In this document: piece after piece, positions 1 through 9,600 of the stretch
Numbering within the stretch: the first letter of the stretch is position 1
Layout of the letters: the number at the start of each line of letters is the position of its first letter
Origin: Afifella aestuarii
Lineage (GTDB): Bacteria; Pseudomonadota; Alphaproteobacteria; Rhizobiales; Afifellaceae
Length of the DNA: 64,000 bases
Assembly: GCF_004023665.1 (NCBI RefSeq)
Contig: NZ_SAUF01000001.1
Location: 310,001 to 374,000 of the forward strand
Direction of reading: 5' to 3'
The notes under the pieces: generated by a model
Database searches by the model: none
Told to the model about the DNA's origin: nothing
Seen by the model: only the letters and a program-made list of their open reading frames with translations
Position numbers and translations under genes: made by a program

Positions 1-117
1 GACGACGATCTCGATGTCGGCTTCGTCGATCCCGGTCGCGACCAGCGCGTCACGCGTCGCATGCGCCTGCCATAGAGCCAGGCCGCTGCCGCGTGTCCCA
101 ATTCTGAGCCGTTCCAT
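1..117 (-). CDS. hemC: Porphobilinogen deaminase (hydroxymethylbilane synthase), N-terminal fragment
   Basis: Partial gene cut by the left edge; only the first 39 codons are present. The translation begins MERLRIGTRGSGLALWQAHA, which matches the conserved N-terminus of porphobilinogen deaminase (family pattern IGTRxSxLALWQA). The enzyme condenses four porphobilinogen units into hydroxymethylbilane in cytoplasmic tetrapyrrole synthesis. The start at 117 is preceded by AAGGGG at a normal distance. The gene is divergent from tsaD, an arrangement common in alphaproteobacteria; the 63 bases between the two start codons must hold both promoters. The identity is secure even from the fragment, because the motif is very characteristic. 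The catalytic domains lie outside the window, so intactness cannot be judged. Confidence 0.93.
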   Translation of the reverse strand, partial: MERLRIGTRGSGLALWQAHATRDALVATGIDEADIEIVV

Positions 118-180
118 TTGCCCCTTCAGCTTAGCCGGTGCTACACGCCTAGGGTCTAATCAGCCAAGGGGATAAGTGCA

Positions 181-1275
181 ATGGACCCGGTCCTCCCCGG
201 CGTCCCCCCAGGCGCCGCATCGAGTGTCCTCGGCATCGAAACGAGCTGCGACGAAACCGCCGCATCCGTCGTGACTCGGGGCCCGGACGGGAAGGGAAAA
301 ATCCTTTCAAATGCGGTGTTCAGCCAGATCGCGGAGCATTCCGCCTTTGGTGGGGTCGTGCCGGAAATTGCTGCACGCGCGCATGTGGAAGCCCTCGACG
401 GCATCATTGCCGCAGCCCTTGCGGATGCGGACAAACGTCTTTGCGATGTCGATGCGATTGCTGTGACCTCCGGGCCGGGCCTCATCGGCTGTCTCCTCGT
501 CGGCGTGACCACGGCGCGGGCGCTTGCGGCCGCTGCCGGGCTTCCGCTTCTCGGTATCAATCATCTGGAAGGCCATGCGCTCACCCCGGTTCTTACCGAT
601 GATGTTGCCTTTCCCTATCTCCTTCTCCTCGTTTCCGGCGGACATACGCAACTCGTCGCCGTCGAAGGCTATGGTCGCTACCGACGTCTCGGTTCCACCA
701 TCGACGATGCGCTTGGCGAAGCTTTCGACAAGACGGCAAAGCTCCTTGGTCTTGGCTATCCGGGCGGTCCGGAAGTGGAGAAACGTGCTCTCAGAGGAAA
801 TCCGGGCCGCTTCAACTTGCCGCGGCCGCTACTCGGCACAAAAGGCTGCGACTTTTCCTTCTCGGGTCTGAAGACGGCGTTGCGCATCAAGGCGGAGACA
901 CTGGTTCCGCTGTCTGAGACGGATATCGACGATCTTTGTGCCGGCTTCCAGGCGGCCGTGGCCGCGATTGTCGCCGAGCGCACAGCCCATGCGCTCACCC
1001 TGCAGCCGTGGAACGCCCTCGTTGTCGCCGGCGGGGTCGCCGCCAACCGGGCCGTCCGTTCCGCCCTGTCCGATCTTGCCGACAAAGCCGGCATCGCCTT
1101 CGTGGCGCCGAGATCCGACCTATGCACCGACAATGCGGCGATGATTGCCTGGGCAGGGCTCATGCGCCTTAGCGCAGGCGAGGCGGTCGCGGAGATCGTT
1201 GCCCGTCCGCGTTGGCCCCTCGATCAGGCCGCCGAACCACTTCTCGGCTCGGGCCGTCATGGAGCTCGCGTTTAA
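181..1275 (+). CDS. tsaD: tRNA N6-adenosine threonylcarbamoyltransferase TsaD
   Basis: TsaD (formerly Gcp/YgjD) transfers the threonylcarbamoyl group to A37 of ANN-decoding tRNAs, acting with TsaB, TsaE and TsaC in the cytoplasm. The 364-residue product has the ASKHA-fold signature GIETSCDET at residues 18-26, the metal-binding HLEGH at 128-132, SGGHT at 152-156 and the late GGVAANxxxR motif. The length is normal for the family. The start at 181 follows AAGGGG by a workable spacing and leaves a 17-residue lead before the first conserved motif. The stop codon overlaps the next start as TAATG, so tsaD and gpsA are probably translationally coupled. The hemC/tsaD/gpsA order is common in Rhizobiales. 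No catalytic residue appears to be missing. Confidence 0.96.
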   Translation: MDPVLPGVPPGAASSVLGIETSCDETAASVVTRGPDGKGKILSNAVFSQIAEHSAFGGVVPEIAARAHVEALDGIIAAALADADKRLCDVDAIAVTSGPGLIGCLLVGVTTARALAAAAGLPLLGINHLEGHALTPVLTDDVAFPYLLLLVSGGHTQLVAVEGYGRYRRLGSTIDDALGEAFDKTAKLLGLGYPGGPEVEKRALRGNPGRFNLPRPLLGTKGCDFSFSGLKTALRIKAETLVPLSETDIDDLCAGFQAAVAAIVAERTAHALTLQPWNALVVAGGVAANRAVRSALSDLADKAGIAFVAPRSDLCTDNAAMIAWAGLMRLSAGEAVAEIVARPRWPLDQAAEPLLGSGRHGARV

Positions 1276-2279
1276 TGGGTACGTCTTTTCGCAAAGTCGC
1301 TGTCGCGGGAGCCGGTGCTTTCGGCACCGCGCTTGCTCTTGTTGCAGAGCGCGCCGGGGCTTCGGTGACCCTCTGGACAATCGATGAAGCCGCCGCCGCA
1401 CGACTGGCAGCGAGCCGTGAAAACAGTGATTTTCTGCCCGGTCCGCGCTTGCCGGAGACGATCGACGTCACCAGCGATACGTCGCGTCTCGGCGACGCCG
1501 ATTGTGTGCTTCTCGTCGTCCCCTCGCAGGCGACACGGTCGCTGCTGGCCGGAATCGGCACAACGCTTTCGGACGACGCCGTGGTTGTCGCCTGTGCCAA
1601 GGGCATCGAGCAGGAAACCGGTGCGTTGCAGGGTGAGATCGTGCGGGCGGCGCTGCCGAACCATCGGATCGGGGCATTGTCGGGTCCGGGCTATGCCGCG
1701 GAGATCGCCAGGGGGCTGCCGACTGCCGTTACGGTGGCAGCGAGTAAGATTGCCGTCGCGGAGCAGGTGGCCGCCACCCTCTCCTCGGACAGTTTCAGGG
1801 CTTATGCGAGCGACGACATCATCGGCGCGGAGCTTGGCGGCTCGCTCAAGAACGTCATCGCCATCGCCGCCGGCATCGTCGAAGGCCGCCGGCTCGGCGA
1901 GAGTGCGCGTGCCGCGCTCGTCACCCGCGGTCTTGCCGAGATGAGCCGTCTCGGTGCGAGAATGGGGGCTCGGCCTGAGACTTTCATGGGGCTCTCTGGT
2001 CTCGGAGATCTCATGCTGACGGCGATGAGCCGGCAATCGCGCAATACGAGTTTTGGCATTGCACTGGCCGAGGGTCGATCAGTTGCAGAGCTGACCGCTC
2101 CAGGCAAGCCGCTCGCGGAGGGGGCTTTCACCGCCGCCATCGCCGCGCGCCTTGCCCGCGAGCACGACATCGACATGCCGATCACGAATGCCGTCGCGGC
2201 GGTGCTCTCGGGCAGGCTCACCCTCGACGAGGCGATCGCAGCCCTGGTCTCCCGGCCCTTGAAGCAAGAAATCGCCTGA
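1275..2279 (+). CDS. gpsA: NAD(P)-dependent glycerol-3-phosphate dehydrogenase
   Basis: GpsA reduces dihydroxyacetone phosphate to sn-glycerol 3-phosphate, the backbone for phospholipid synthesis. The open frame extends upstream inside tsaD, but the start at 1275 overlaps the tsaD stop (TAATG) and gives 334 residues, the usual family length. The N-terminus carries the Rossmann motif AGAGAFGTALA near residue 11. The catalytic lysine is visible in GGSLKNVIAIAAG (Lys192), followed by the conserved helical C-terminal half with SGLGDLMLT. Coupled expression with tsaD is likely from the overlap. The gene looks intact and has ordinary codon use. Confidence 0.96.
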   Translation: MGTSFRKVAVAGAGAFGTALALVAERAGASVTLWTIDEAAAARLAASRENSDFLPGPRLPETIDVTSDTSRLGDADCVLLVVPSQATRSLLAGIGTTLSDDAVVVACAKGIEQETGALQGEIVRAALPNHRIGALSGPGYAAEIARGLPTAVTVAASKIAVAEQVAATLSSDSFRAYASDDIIGAELGGSLKNVIAIAAGIVEGRRLGESARAALVTRGLAEMSRLGARMGARPETFMGLSGLGDLMLTAMSRQSRNTSFGIALAEGRSVAELTAPGKPLAEGAFTAAIAARLAREHDIDMPITNAVAAVLSGRLTLDEAIAALVSRPLKQEIA

Positions 2280-2321
2280 GGCACGAAGACGGACCGCTGC
2301 AAGTCCTTGAAAGGGGTGGGT

Positions 2322-2759
2322 ATGGCCTATTGGCTGTTTAAGTCGGAGCCGCACAAATGGTCGTGGGACGACCAGGTCAAAAAGGGTGCGAGCGGACAGG
2401 AATGGGATGGCGTGCGCAATTATCAAGCGCGCAATTTCATGCGCCAGATGAAAGCTGGTGAGCGTGGTTTCTTCTACCACTCCAATGAAGGCAAGGCGGT
2501 CGTCGGGGTTGTCGAGATCGTCGCCGAGGCGCATCCCGATTCCACGGACGAGAGCGGGAAATGGGAGTGCGTCGACATCAAGGCCGTGGCGCCGTTGAAG
2601 GAGCCCGTCTCGTTGGAGACCATCAAGGCGGACGAACGCCTCTCCGATATGGTGCTCGTCAAAAATTCGCGCCTGTCGGTGCAGCCTGTCAGCGATAACG
2701 AATTCGCAATGATCTGCCGACTGGGAGGGTTGGTAGCCGACGACGTCAAAGCCGGTTAA
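2322..2759 (+). CDS. EVE domain-containing protein
   Basis: A 145-residue protein beginning MAYWLFKSEPHKWSWDDQ, the characteristic opening of the EVE family. EVE domains have a PUA-like fold and are thought to bind modified nucleobases in RNA or DNA; the cellular role of this short stand-alone version is not established. Later signs are the RNYQARNFMRQMKAGERGFFYHS segment and the VGVVEIVAEAHPD strand. The frame can be opened at a TTG at 2307, but the ATG at 2322, directly after AAGGGGTGGG, matches where homologues start. It follows gpsA by 42 bases and may be co-transcribed. Small EVE genes near gpsA are common in Rhizobiales. Confidence 0.9.
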   Translation: MAYWLFKSEPHKWSWDDQVKKGASGQEWDGVRNYQARNFMRQMKAGERGFFYHSNEGKAVVGVVEIVAEAHPDSTDESGKWECVDIKAVAPLKEPVSLETIKADERLSDMVLVKNSRLSVQPVSDNEFAMICRLGGLVADDVKAG

Positions 2760-2780
2760 GAGCTGGCGCGAGGCTTTTTT
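2748..2780 (+). terminator. Possible weak intrinsic terminator after the EVE gene
   Basis: AAAGCC and GGCTTTTTT can pair across the stop codon region, with a small inner stem (GCCGG/CTGGC with one wobble). The six-base T run supports termination on the plus strand, but the stem is interrupted and the call is weak. Confidence 0.3.
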
Positions 2781-2825
2781 GAGGTTGCGGGGCGGTATCG
2801 ATCCGCCTTGCGAGGGGGAGACGGA

Positions 2826-3242
2826 ATGGCTTTTGCCGGAATCAATTATTTTGCCGTCATTGTGGCCGGGTTTGCCGCATTCGGCTTCGGCGCCATTTAT
2901 TACGCGGTGCTGGCAAAGCCGTTTACTGCCGCGACCGGCCTCATCCAGGTGAAGGTCGATGATGGCGATGAAAACGTCGATCGCACGCCGCTTCTCGTCT
3001 CTCTCACCGGCGAGATATTCATGGCCTGGATGCTTGCAGGCCTCATCGGTCATATCGGCGAGGTGTCGATCATAACCGGCCTCGCCTCCGGCTTCTTCGT
3101 GTGGTCGGGATTCATCCTGGTGCCGCTCGTCGTCAATCACCGCTACCAGATCATGCCGTGGACGCTCACCTTCATCGATTCCGGCCACTGGCTCGGCGTC
3201 GTCATGCTGCAGGGCCTCATCATCGGCGCGTTCGGGACGTAA
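2826..3242 (+). CDS. DUF1761 family membrane protein (first of a tandem pair)
   Basis: A small integral membrane protein of 138 residues from the ATG at 2826, which follows GAGGGGGAGACG. It begins MAFAGINYFAVIVAGFAAFGFGAIYYAVLAKPF, the N-terminal pattern of DUF1761 proteins (NYxAVxVA...GxxxYxxL). Four hydrophobic segments are visible: about residues 5-25, 55-75, 80-100 and 115-135. The family has no established function. The next gene encodes a second, diverged DUF1761-like protein, so the two may have arisen by duplication and may act together in the membrane. Both lie between the EVE gene and acsA. Confidence 0.8.
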   Translation: MAFAGINYFAVIVAGFAAFGFGAIYYAVLAKPFTAATGLIQVKVDDGDENVDRTPLLVSLTGEIFMAWMLAGLIGHIGEVSIITGLASGFFVWSGFILVPLVVNHRYQIMPWTLTFIDSGHWLGVVMLQGLIIGAFGT

Positions 3243-3293
3243 GGTCGGGGCGACCGAAGACGGCGACGGAGCACGCTCTTGCATTTCGGCAGC

Positions 3294-3692
3294 ATGAATT
3301 ATTGGGCGATCCCGCTCGCCGCGGTTTTTGGCTTCCTCGCCCATCTCTTGTGGCTGCGTATATTGCCTGCCCCTAAGGACGTTAGCGGCGATGTCCGTCG
3401 CTCGCTTGCAGTGGGCGTCCCCGCGGTTATGCGGCAGATCTTGGTCTTCATCCTTATCTTAGTCATGGCCTATGTGCTCGCCGGCGCGATCGGCCATCTC
3501 GGCCCCGGTCAGGCGACCACCCGCAACGGCGTCATTTCCGCGGCAATTCTCTGGGCGGGCTTTGTCGCCACAACGTCCGGCGTCAATGGCATTCTCGCCG
3601 GGCAACCCGCACGACAAGTTTTCATGACGATCGGCCGCTGGTTTTTCGTCCTCGTCGTCGAAGGCTTTTGTCTCGGCGTTTTGGGGGCATGA
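3294..3692 (+). CDS. DUF1761-like membrane protein (second of a tandem pair)
   Basis: A 132-residue membrane protein from the ATG at 3294 (MNYWAIPLAAVFGFLAHLLWLRIL); a TTG at 3279 would add five residues. Four hydrophobic segments are spaced as in the preceding gene, and both proteins share NYxA near the start, a W-A/S-G-F segment in the third helix and a C-terminal GxxLGVxx-type helix. The shared plan, the same strand and the 51-base gap suggest a tandem duplication followed by divergence. The DUF1761 assignment is weaker than for the upstream copy. Function is unknown. Confidence 0.7.
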   Translation: MNYWAIPLAAVFGFLAHLLWLRILPAPKDVSGDVRRSLAVGVPAVMRQILVFILILVMAYVLAGAIGHLGPGQATTRNGVISAAILWAGFVATTSGVNGILAGQPARQVFMTIGRWFFVLVVEGFCLGVLGA

Positions 3693-3792
3693 AGGCCCGC
3701 CCTGGTCACCACTTCGAAGTGCTCGATATTATGTACGAAAGTGCGAGGGTCGCGGCATGGACAGCCGCGACCGCCTCGGCATAATGCCGCGG

Positions 3793-3798
3793 TATAAT
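3793..3798 (+). promoter_or_regulatory. Candidate -10 element of the acsA promoter
   Basis: A perfect TATAAT lies 42 bases upstream of the acsA start, inside a GC-rich context. No good -35 hexamer is visible 16-18 bases before it, so an activator may be needed if this is the promoter. The acsA ribosome binding site GGGGAGG follows at about 3826. Confidence 0.35.
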
Positions 3799-3839
3799 CC
3801 GGGCTGTAAGGTCCGACACAACCTTGGGGAGGCTCATCC

Positions 3840-5798
3840 ATGTCTGACGCGAAAGTACATTCCGTGACGCCCGAATGGGCCGAGCGTGCCTTCATCGATT
3901 GGGACAAGTACCAAGACATGTACGCCCGGTCCGTTGAAGACCCGAACGGTTTCTGGGGTGAGCAGGCGCAGCGGATCGACTGGATCAAGCCCTTCACCAA
4001 GGTGAAGAACACCTCCTACGACTACCACAACGTGTCGATCAAATGGTTCGAGGACGGCACGCTCAACGCCTCGGTCAATTGCATCGACCGCCATCTTGCC
4101 GACCGCGCCGATCAGGTCGCCATCATCTGGGAGGGCGACGAGCCTTCCGATCACAAGCACATCACCTATCGCCAGCTTCACGAATATGTCTGCCGCCTCG
4201 CCAATGTGATGAAGGCGCACGGCGTGAAGAAGGGCGATCGTGTCACGATCTATATGCCGATGATTCCTGAGGCGGCCTATGCGATGCTCGCCTGCGCCCG
4301 CATCGGCGCCATCCATTCTGTCGTGTTCGGGGGCTTTTCGCCAGATTCCTTGGCGAACCGCATCGAGGACTGCCGTTCCGATTTCATCATCACCGCGGAT
4401 GAGGGCGTGCGCGGGGGTCGTAAAATCCCGCTGAAGGCGAACACCGACAAGGCCATCGAGCGCGCTGAGAAGGATGGTGCTTCAGTCCGCAACGTCTTGG
4501 TCGTGAAGCGCACCGGCGGCAACGTCACCATGAAAGAAGGCCGCGATCTCTGGTATCATGAGGAGATCGAAAAGGTTGACGCCGATTGTCCCGCCGAGGA
4601 GATGGGCGCCGAAGATCCGCTCTTCATCCTCTATACGTCGGGCTCAACCGGAAAGCCGAAGGGCGTGATGCACACGACCGGCGGCTATATGGTCTATACC
4701 TCCATCACCCACCAATATGTCTTCGACTATCATGACGGCGATATCTATTGGTGCACGGCCGATGTCGGCTGGGTGACGGGCCATTCCTATATCGTCTACG
4801 GGCCGCTCGCGAACGGCGCTACGACGCTCATGTTCGAGGGCGTGCCGAACTACCCTTCGGGCTCCCGCTTCTGGGAAGTCTGCGACAAGCACGGCGTCAA
4901 TATCTTCTACACGGCGCCGACCGCCATCCGTGCCCTGATGGGTGCCGGCGACGAGGCGGTGACGAAGACCTCGCGCAAATCCCTGCGGCTTCTCGGCTCC
5001 GTTGGCGAGCCGATCAATCCGGAAGCCTGGGAATGGTATTACCGTGTCGTTGGCGAAGAGCGCTGCCCGGTGGTCGATACCTGGTGGCAGACGGAGACGG
5101 GCGGCATTTTGATCACGCCGCTGCCGGGCGCCATCGCGCAGAAGCCGGGTTCGGCCACGAAGCCTTTCTTCGGGGTGCAGCCAGCGGTCGTCGACAACGA
5201 GGGGAACATTCTCGAAGGCGCCACGGAAGGCAATCTCGTCATCCTCGATTCCTGGCCCGGCCAGATGCGCACGGTCTATGGCGATCACGACCGTTTCGTG
5301 CAGACTTATTTTGCCACCTACAAGGGCACTTACTTCACCGGTGACGGCTGCCGGCGCGATGCGGACGGCGATTACTGGATCACCGGCCGCGTCGACGACG
5401 TGCTCAACGTCTCCGGTCACCGCATGGGCACGGCGGAAGTCGAATCCGCGCTCGTTGCCCATCCGAAGGTGTCGGAGGCTGCAGTCGTTGGTTACCCGCA
5501 CAACATCAAGGGTCAGGGCATCTATTGCTACGTCACCTTGATGGCGGGCGAAGAGCCGACCGAGGAGCTGAAGAAGGAGCTCAGGAACTGGGTGCGTTCG
5601 GAGATCGGACCGATCGCCTCGCCGGACCTCATCCAGTTCGCGCCCGGCCTGCCGAAGACGCGCTCCGGCAAGATCATGCGCCGCATCCTCAGAAAAATCG
5701 CCGAGGACGACTTCTCCAATCTTGGCGACACCTCGACGCTCGCCGAACCCGCCGTCGTCGACGATCTCGTCGAACATCGGCAGAATCGCGCCAACTGA
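3840..5798 (+). CDS. acsA: Acetyl-coenzyme A synthetase
   Basis: Acetate-CoA ligase (AMP-forming), which activates acetate to acetyl-CoA through acetyl-AMP. The 652-residue product matches the family length. The ATP-binding P-loop-like motif [12 protein letters not shown] starts near residue 265, the adenylate-forming motif WWQTETG is present, and the C-terminal domain has [18 protein letters not shown] and the [11 protein letters not shown] segment. Its lysine (about residue 611) is the one acetylated to inactivate Acs in other bacteria. The start follows a strong GGGGAGG site. The gene appears monocistronic, with an isolated promoter region and a terminator-like inverted repeat after the stop. 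It supplies acetyl-CoA to the same central metabolism served by the sdh, etf and hbd genes elsewhere in the window. Confidence 0.97.
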   Translation: MSDAKVHSVTPEWAERAFIDWDKYQDMYARSVEDPNGFWGEQAQRIDWIKPFTKVKNTSYDYHNVSIKWFEDGTLNASVNCIDRHLADRADQVAIIWEGDEPSDHKHITYRQLHEYVCRLANVMKAHGVKKGDRVTIYMPMIPEAAYAMLACARIGAIHSVVFGGFSPDSLANRIEDCRSDFIITADEGVRGGRKIPLKANTDKAIERAEKDGASVRNVLVVKRTGGNVTMKEGRDLWYHEEIEKVDADCPAEEMGAEDPLFILYTSGSTGKPKGVMHTTGGYMVYTSITHQYVFDYHDGDIYWCTADVGWVTGHSYIVYGPLANGATTLMFEGVPNYPSGSRFWEVCDKHGVNIFYTAPTAIRALMGAGDEAVTKTSRKSLRLLGSVGEPINPEAWEWYYRVVGEERCPVVDTWWQTETGGILITPLPGAIAQKPGSATKPFFGVQPAVVDNEGNILEGATEGNLVILDSWPGQMRTVYGDHDRFVQTYFATYKGTYFTGDGCRRDADGDYWITGRVDDVLNVSGHRMGTAEVESALVAHPKVSEAAVVGYPHNIKGQGIYCYVTLMAGEEPTEELKKELRNWVRSEIGPIASPDLIQFAPGLPKTRSGKIMRRILRKIAEDDFSNLGDTSTLAEPAVVDDLVEHRQNRAN

Positions 5799-5821
5799 GG
5801 CAAACGGCTTTTGGTCTGACA

Positions 5822-5870
5822 ACCTGGGGTGCTAGTGGCTTGCGCCGGCACCCCAGGTGCCGAATTTTCT
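5822..5870 (+). terminator. Terminator of acsA
   Basis: ACCTGGGGTGC (5822-5832) and GCACCCCAGGT (5848-5858) form an 11-bp inverted repeat with a 15-base loop; a shorter alternative hairpin GGCACC/GGTGCC overlaps the right arm. The repeat is followed by GAATTTTCTT, giving an intrinsic terminator layout 23 bases after the stop codon. Confidence 0.7.
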
Positions 5871-5959
5871 TAAATTCTCAACCAAACCAGAACTTTTTTC
5901 GTCTGGTCTCCGATGACGGCCGCATAATCTAAGAAAAATCAGGGCTCTGGGGGCTTTGG

Positions 5960-6466
5960 ATGCGGATTGTGCAGAAGTGGGCGACGGCCGTTGTTGTCGT
6001 CGCAGGCGTTGCGTGTGCGGGTGTGGCCGAGGCGCGGGAGCCGGTGCCATTCAAGGACACTTATCGTCCTGGCACGATCGTCGTCAAAACTAAGGAGCGC
6101 CGGCTTTACCTCGTCATGCGCGGTGGCCAGGCTTTGCGCTACACTGTTGGCGTTGGACGGCGTGGCAAGCAATGGGAGGGGCGCACGCGCATTTCGCGCA
6201 AGGTGGTCGATCCCACCTTCTCGCCGCCAAAGGAAGTCAAACACGACATTCCCTCACTGCCGGATCTGATTCCGCCAGGACCGCGCAATCCGCTTGGGCC
6301 GCGCGCCATGACACTTGCGGGCGGCGAATATGCCATCCACGGCACCAACCGGCCGAAATCGGTTGGCGGTTTTGTTTCCTATGGCTGCATCCGCATGTAC
6401 AACCAGGACGTGGTCGATCTCTTCGAACGCGTGCGCGTCGGAACGCCGGTTGTTGTTTTGCCCTAA
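5960..6466 (+). CDS. L,D-transpeptidase (YkuD family), exported
   Basis: A 168-residue periplasmic enzyme predicted to form 3-3 cross-links in peptidoglycan or to attach proteins to it. A signal peptide of about 25 residues (MRIVQKWATAVVVVAGVACAGVAEA) is followed by the YkuD domain: IVVKTKERRLYLV strand, then HGTNRPKS and SYGCIRM with the catalytic cysteine at residue 143. The catalytic His and Cys are both present. Alphaproteobacteria usually carry many such short paralogues, so the exact role cannot be assigned. It has its own upstream region after the acsA terminator and is followed by 204 bases without a gene. Confidence 0.93.
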   Translation: MRIVQKWATAVVVVAGVACAGVAEAREPVPFKDTYRPGTIVVKTKERRLYLVMRGGQALRYTVGVGRRGKQWEGRTRISRKVVDPTFSPPKEVKHDIPSLPDLIPPGPRNPLGPRAMTLAGGEYAIHGTNRPKSVGGFVSYGCIRMYNQDVVDLFERVRVGTPVVVLP

Positions 6467-6670
6467 CGCCAATCGGTTTGTTTTCATCGCTTTTTCGGGA
6501 CCTATGCGGGCCGTCGGTCAACAACGATTGCGGCACGCAGCATTTGGCTCTTGCCGGATGCCGGTCGGGGTGCATGTCTTGCCTCAGAGATAGGCGGCCG
6601 CTGCGAGAAAGGGCGCTATTTGCGTCCGTTTCGTGCGTCAGGCGGCTGAAAGAAGAGGCGAGGAGACCCA

Positions 6671-9600
6671 ATGCCCGACCGCTACGAGCCGGAAAAGAAA
6701 AAACGCATCGAAGATGCCACAGCGAGGCTTGAGGCAGAGGCCGAAGAGACGGGAATCGACGCCGCGCCACTCAAACGCTTTGCCGAGATCTTTTTTGCAC
6801 ATGCGGCGGGCGAGGATATTACCGTTTATCCTGCCGAAAGCCTGGCGGGTATTGCCAAGGCTGCTTTCGCATTCATCGCTCAGCGCGACGCCAATGTGCC
6901 GAAGGTCAGCCTGAGAGACATCGATGCGGCCGACGAGCGCGGTCGTCCGGTCACCGCGATCGATATCGTCGGCAAGAACCGGCCGTTCATCTTCGATTCC
7001 GTTCTCGGGGAGATCCAGGCCGCCGGGCAACCGATCCATCTTGTCCTGCATCCGATCTTTGAGGTTTCGCGCGATGAAGCCGGACGCCTGACCGAATTTG
7101 CTGCCGCGGGTGCGGAATCGAAGGGCCGCCCGAACCGGGAGAGCTTTCTGCATATCGAGATTGCGCGCCTGCCCGACGAGGCGGCGAAAAGCGAGCTCGA
7201 AGCGTCCTTGAAGAGCCTTCTGCAAGAGGTGCGGGTTGCGACCGAAGACTGGCGCGCCATGCGCGACCGCTTGCGCATGGCGATCCGCGACTACCGTATC
7301 GATCCGCCCGAGCTCGACGAGGACGAGCTGGAAGAAGCGATCGCCCTGCTGGAATGGCTCGAGGATGACAATTTCACTTTCCTGGGCACGCGTGAGTTCA
7401 CCTACGAGCAGGATTCGGGTGGCGCACTCGACCACGCTCATGGCGAGGGGCTCGGCCTGCTGCGTGACCCCGAGGTGAAAGTGCTGCGCCGTGGCGCCGA
7501 ACTTGTCACCATGACACCGGAGATCCAGGAATTTTTGATGAGCCCGGAACCGCTCATCATCATGAAGGCCAATGTCCGCTCGCGCGTGCATCGCCGCGAC
7601 CATATGGACTATATCGGCGTCAAGATTTTCGACGACCACAACCGCGTGACGGGGGAATTGCGCGTCGTCGGCCTGTTCACGTCGAGCGCGTTCACCCGTT
7701 CCGTCCAGTCGATTCCCTATATCCGCCGCAAGGTCGACCAGATCCTGAAGCGCGCCGGCTTCGATCCCTTCAGCCATTCCGGCCGCACGCTCCTCAACAT
7801 CCTGGAGAGTTTTCCGCGCACCGAGCTTTTCCAGGCCGATCTCTCCACGCTCTATGACCAAGCCATGGCCGTCCTGCATCTGCAGGAGCGTCCGCGCGTG
7901 CGTGCACTCAGCCGGGCCGACAAGTTCGGCCGCTTCGTCTCCGTCCTCGTCTATGTGCCGCGCGACCATTATTCCTCCGACATCCGCGCCAAGATCGGTC
8001 AGGCGTTGGCGGAGATGTATGACGGGCGGATCTCCGCCGCCTATCCAGCTTTCCCCGAGGGACATCTCGCCCGCGTGCATTTCATCGTGGCGCGGGAGGC
8101 CCGCGATCCCAAAACGGCTCCCGTAGATCCGGATCAGGGTGAGGTCGAGGCACGCATTCGAGCCATCACCCGCACCTTCGAAGACGGGTTACGCGAGGCG
8201 CTCGCCAATGCCTTCCCGCAGCAAACAGAGCTCTTCGGAGAGTATCGGGACGCCTTCGGACGCGAATATCAGGCCGCCTTTAGCCCGCAAGATGCCGTTG
8301 AAGACATCCGCATCGGTCGTGAGCTTTCCGACCGGTCGGTGATTGCCGCGCATTTTCACCGGCGCATCGCCGGCGGATTGAGGCGCACGGCTTTGCGCTT
8401 CCATCATCTCGATGCGCCGATCCCGTTGTCGCGGCGCGTGCCACTTCTGGAAAATCTCGGTTTCGCGGTCGTCAACGAGCGCACCTATCTGGTTCGCCCG
8501 GCGACCGGCTCGGCCGTTTATATCCATGACATGACGCTTGCCGCCAAGGATGAAGCGGGTTCCGGCGAGGTTGATCCTGTCGGCGATGCCGCTTCTCGTC
8601 TCCAGGAGGCGATCAGTGCCGTATGGGGTGGGCGCGCCGACAATGACGGCTTCAACGCGCTTGTCCTTTCCGCCGGCATCACCTGGCGCGAGGCTGCGCT
8701 CTTGCGCACGATCGGGCGGTATCTGCGGCAGACCCAGCTGCCTTATTCGCTCGACTACATCTGGCACACGCTCGGCCGCAACGCGCTTTTGGCACGCCTT
8801 CTCGTAGACCGCTTCCGGGCGCGCTTCGATCCGGCGATCGAGGACCGTGAGGCCGCAGAGGCTGATGCGGAAAAGGCTCTAGATGGCCCGCTCGATCGGG
8901 TAGACAGTCTCGACGAGGACACGATTCTGCGCGCCTACCGGGCTGTCATTCTCGCGACCAAGCGGACCGATTATTTCCAGAGGGATGCCGAAGGTGCCCC
9001 GCCGCTCGCCATCACCATCAAGCTCAAGCCGCGTGACCTCGCTTTCCTCACGCCGCCTCGGCCGTTCCGGGAGATCTTTGTGCACTCGCCACAGGTCGAA
9101 GGAGTGCATATGCGGTTCGGGCCCGTCGCCCGTGGCGGTCTCAGATGGTCGGATCGGCCGCAAGATTTTCGCGTCGAGGTTCTCGGTCTCGTCAAGGCAC
9201 AGCAGGTGAAGAACGCCGTTATCGTGCCGGTCGGAGCGAAGGGTGGATTCTTTCCACGGCTCCTGCCAGCGGAGGGCAGCCGCGAGGAAATCTTCGAAGC
9301 GGGACGCGATGCTTATGTCGCCTTCGTTGATCGGTTGCTTGCGCTTACCGACGACCTTGAGGGTGACGAGGTCATTCCGCCCAATGACGTCGTGCGCCAT
9401 GATGAGGACGATCCGTATCTTGTCGTTGCAGCAGACAAGGGTACGGCGACCTTCTCCGACACTGCCAATGCCGTCTCCGAGACTCATGGGTTCTGGCTTG
9501 GCGATGCGTTCGCCTCGGGGGGCTCGGCCGGCTACGACCACAAGGAAATGGGCATTACTGCCCGCGGCGCGTGGGAAGCGGTGAAACGGCATTTCCGCGA

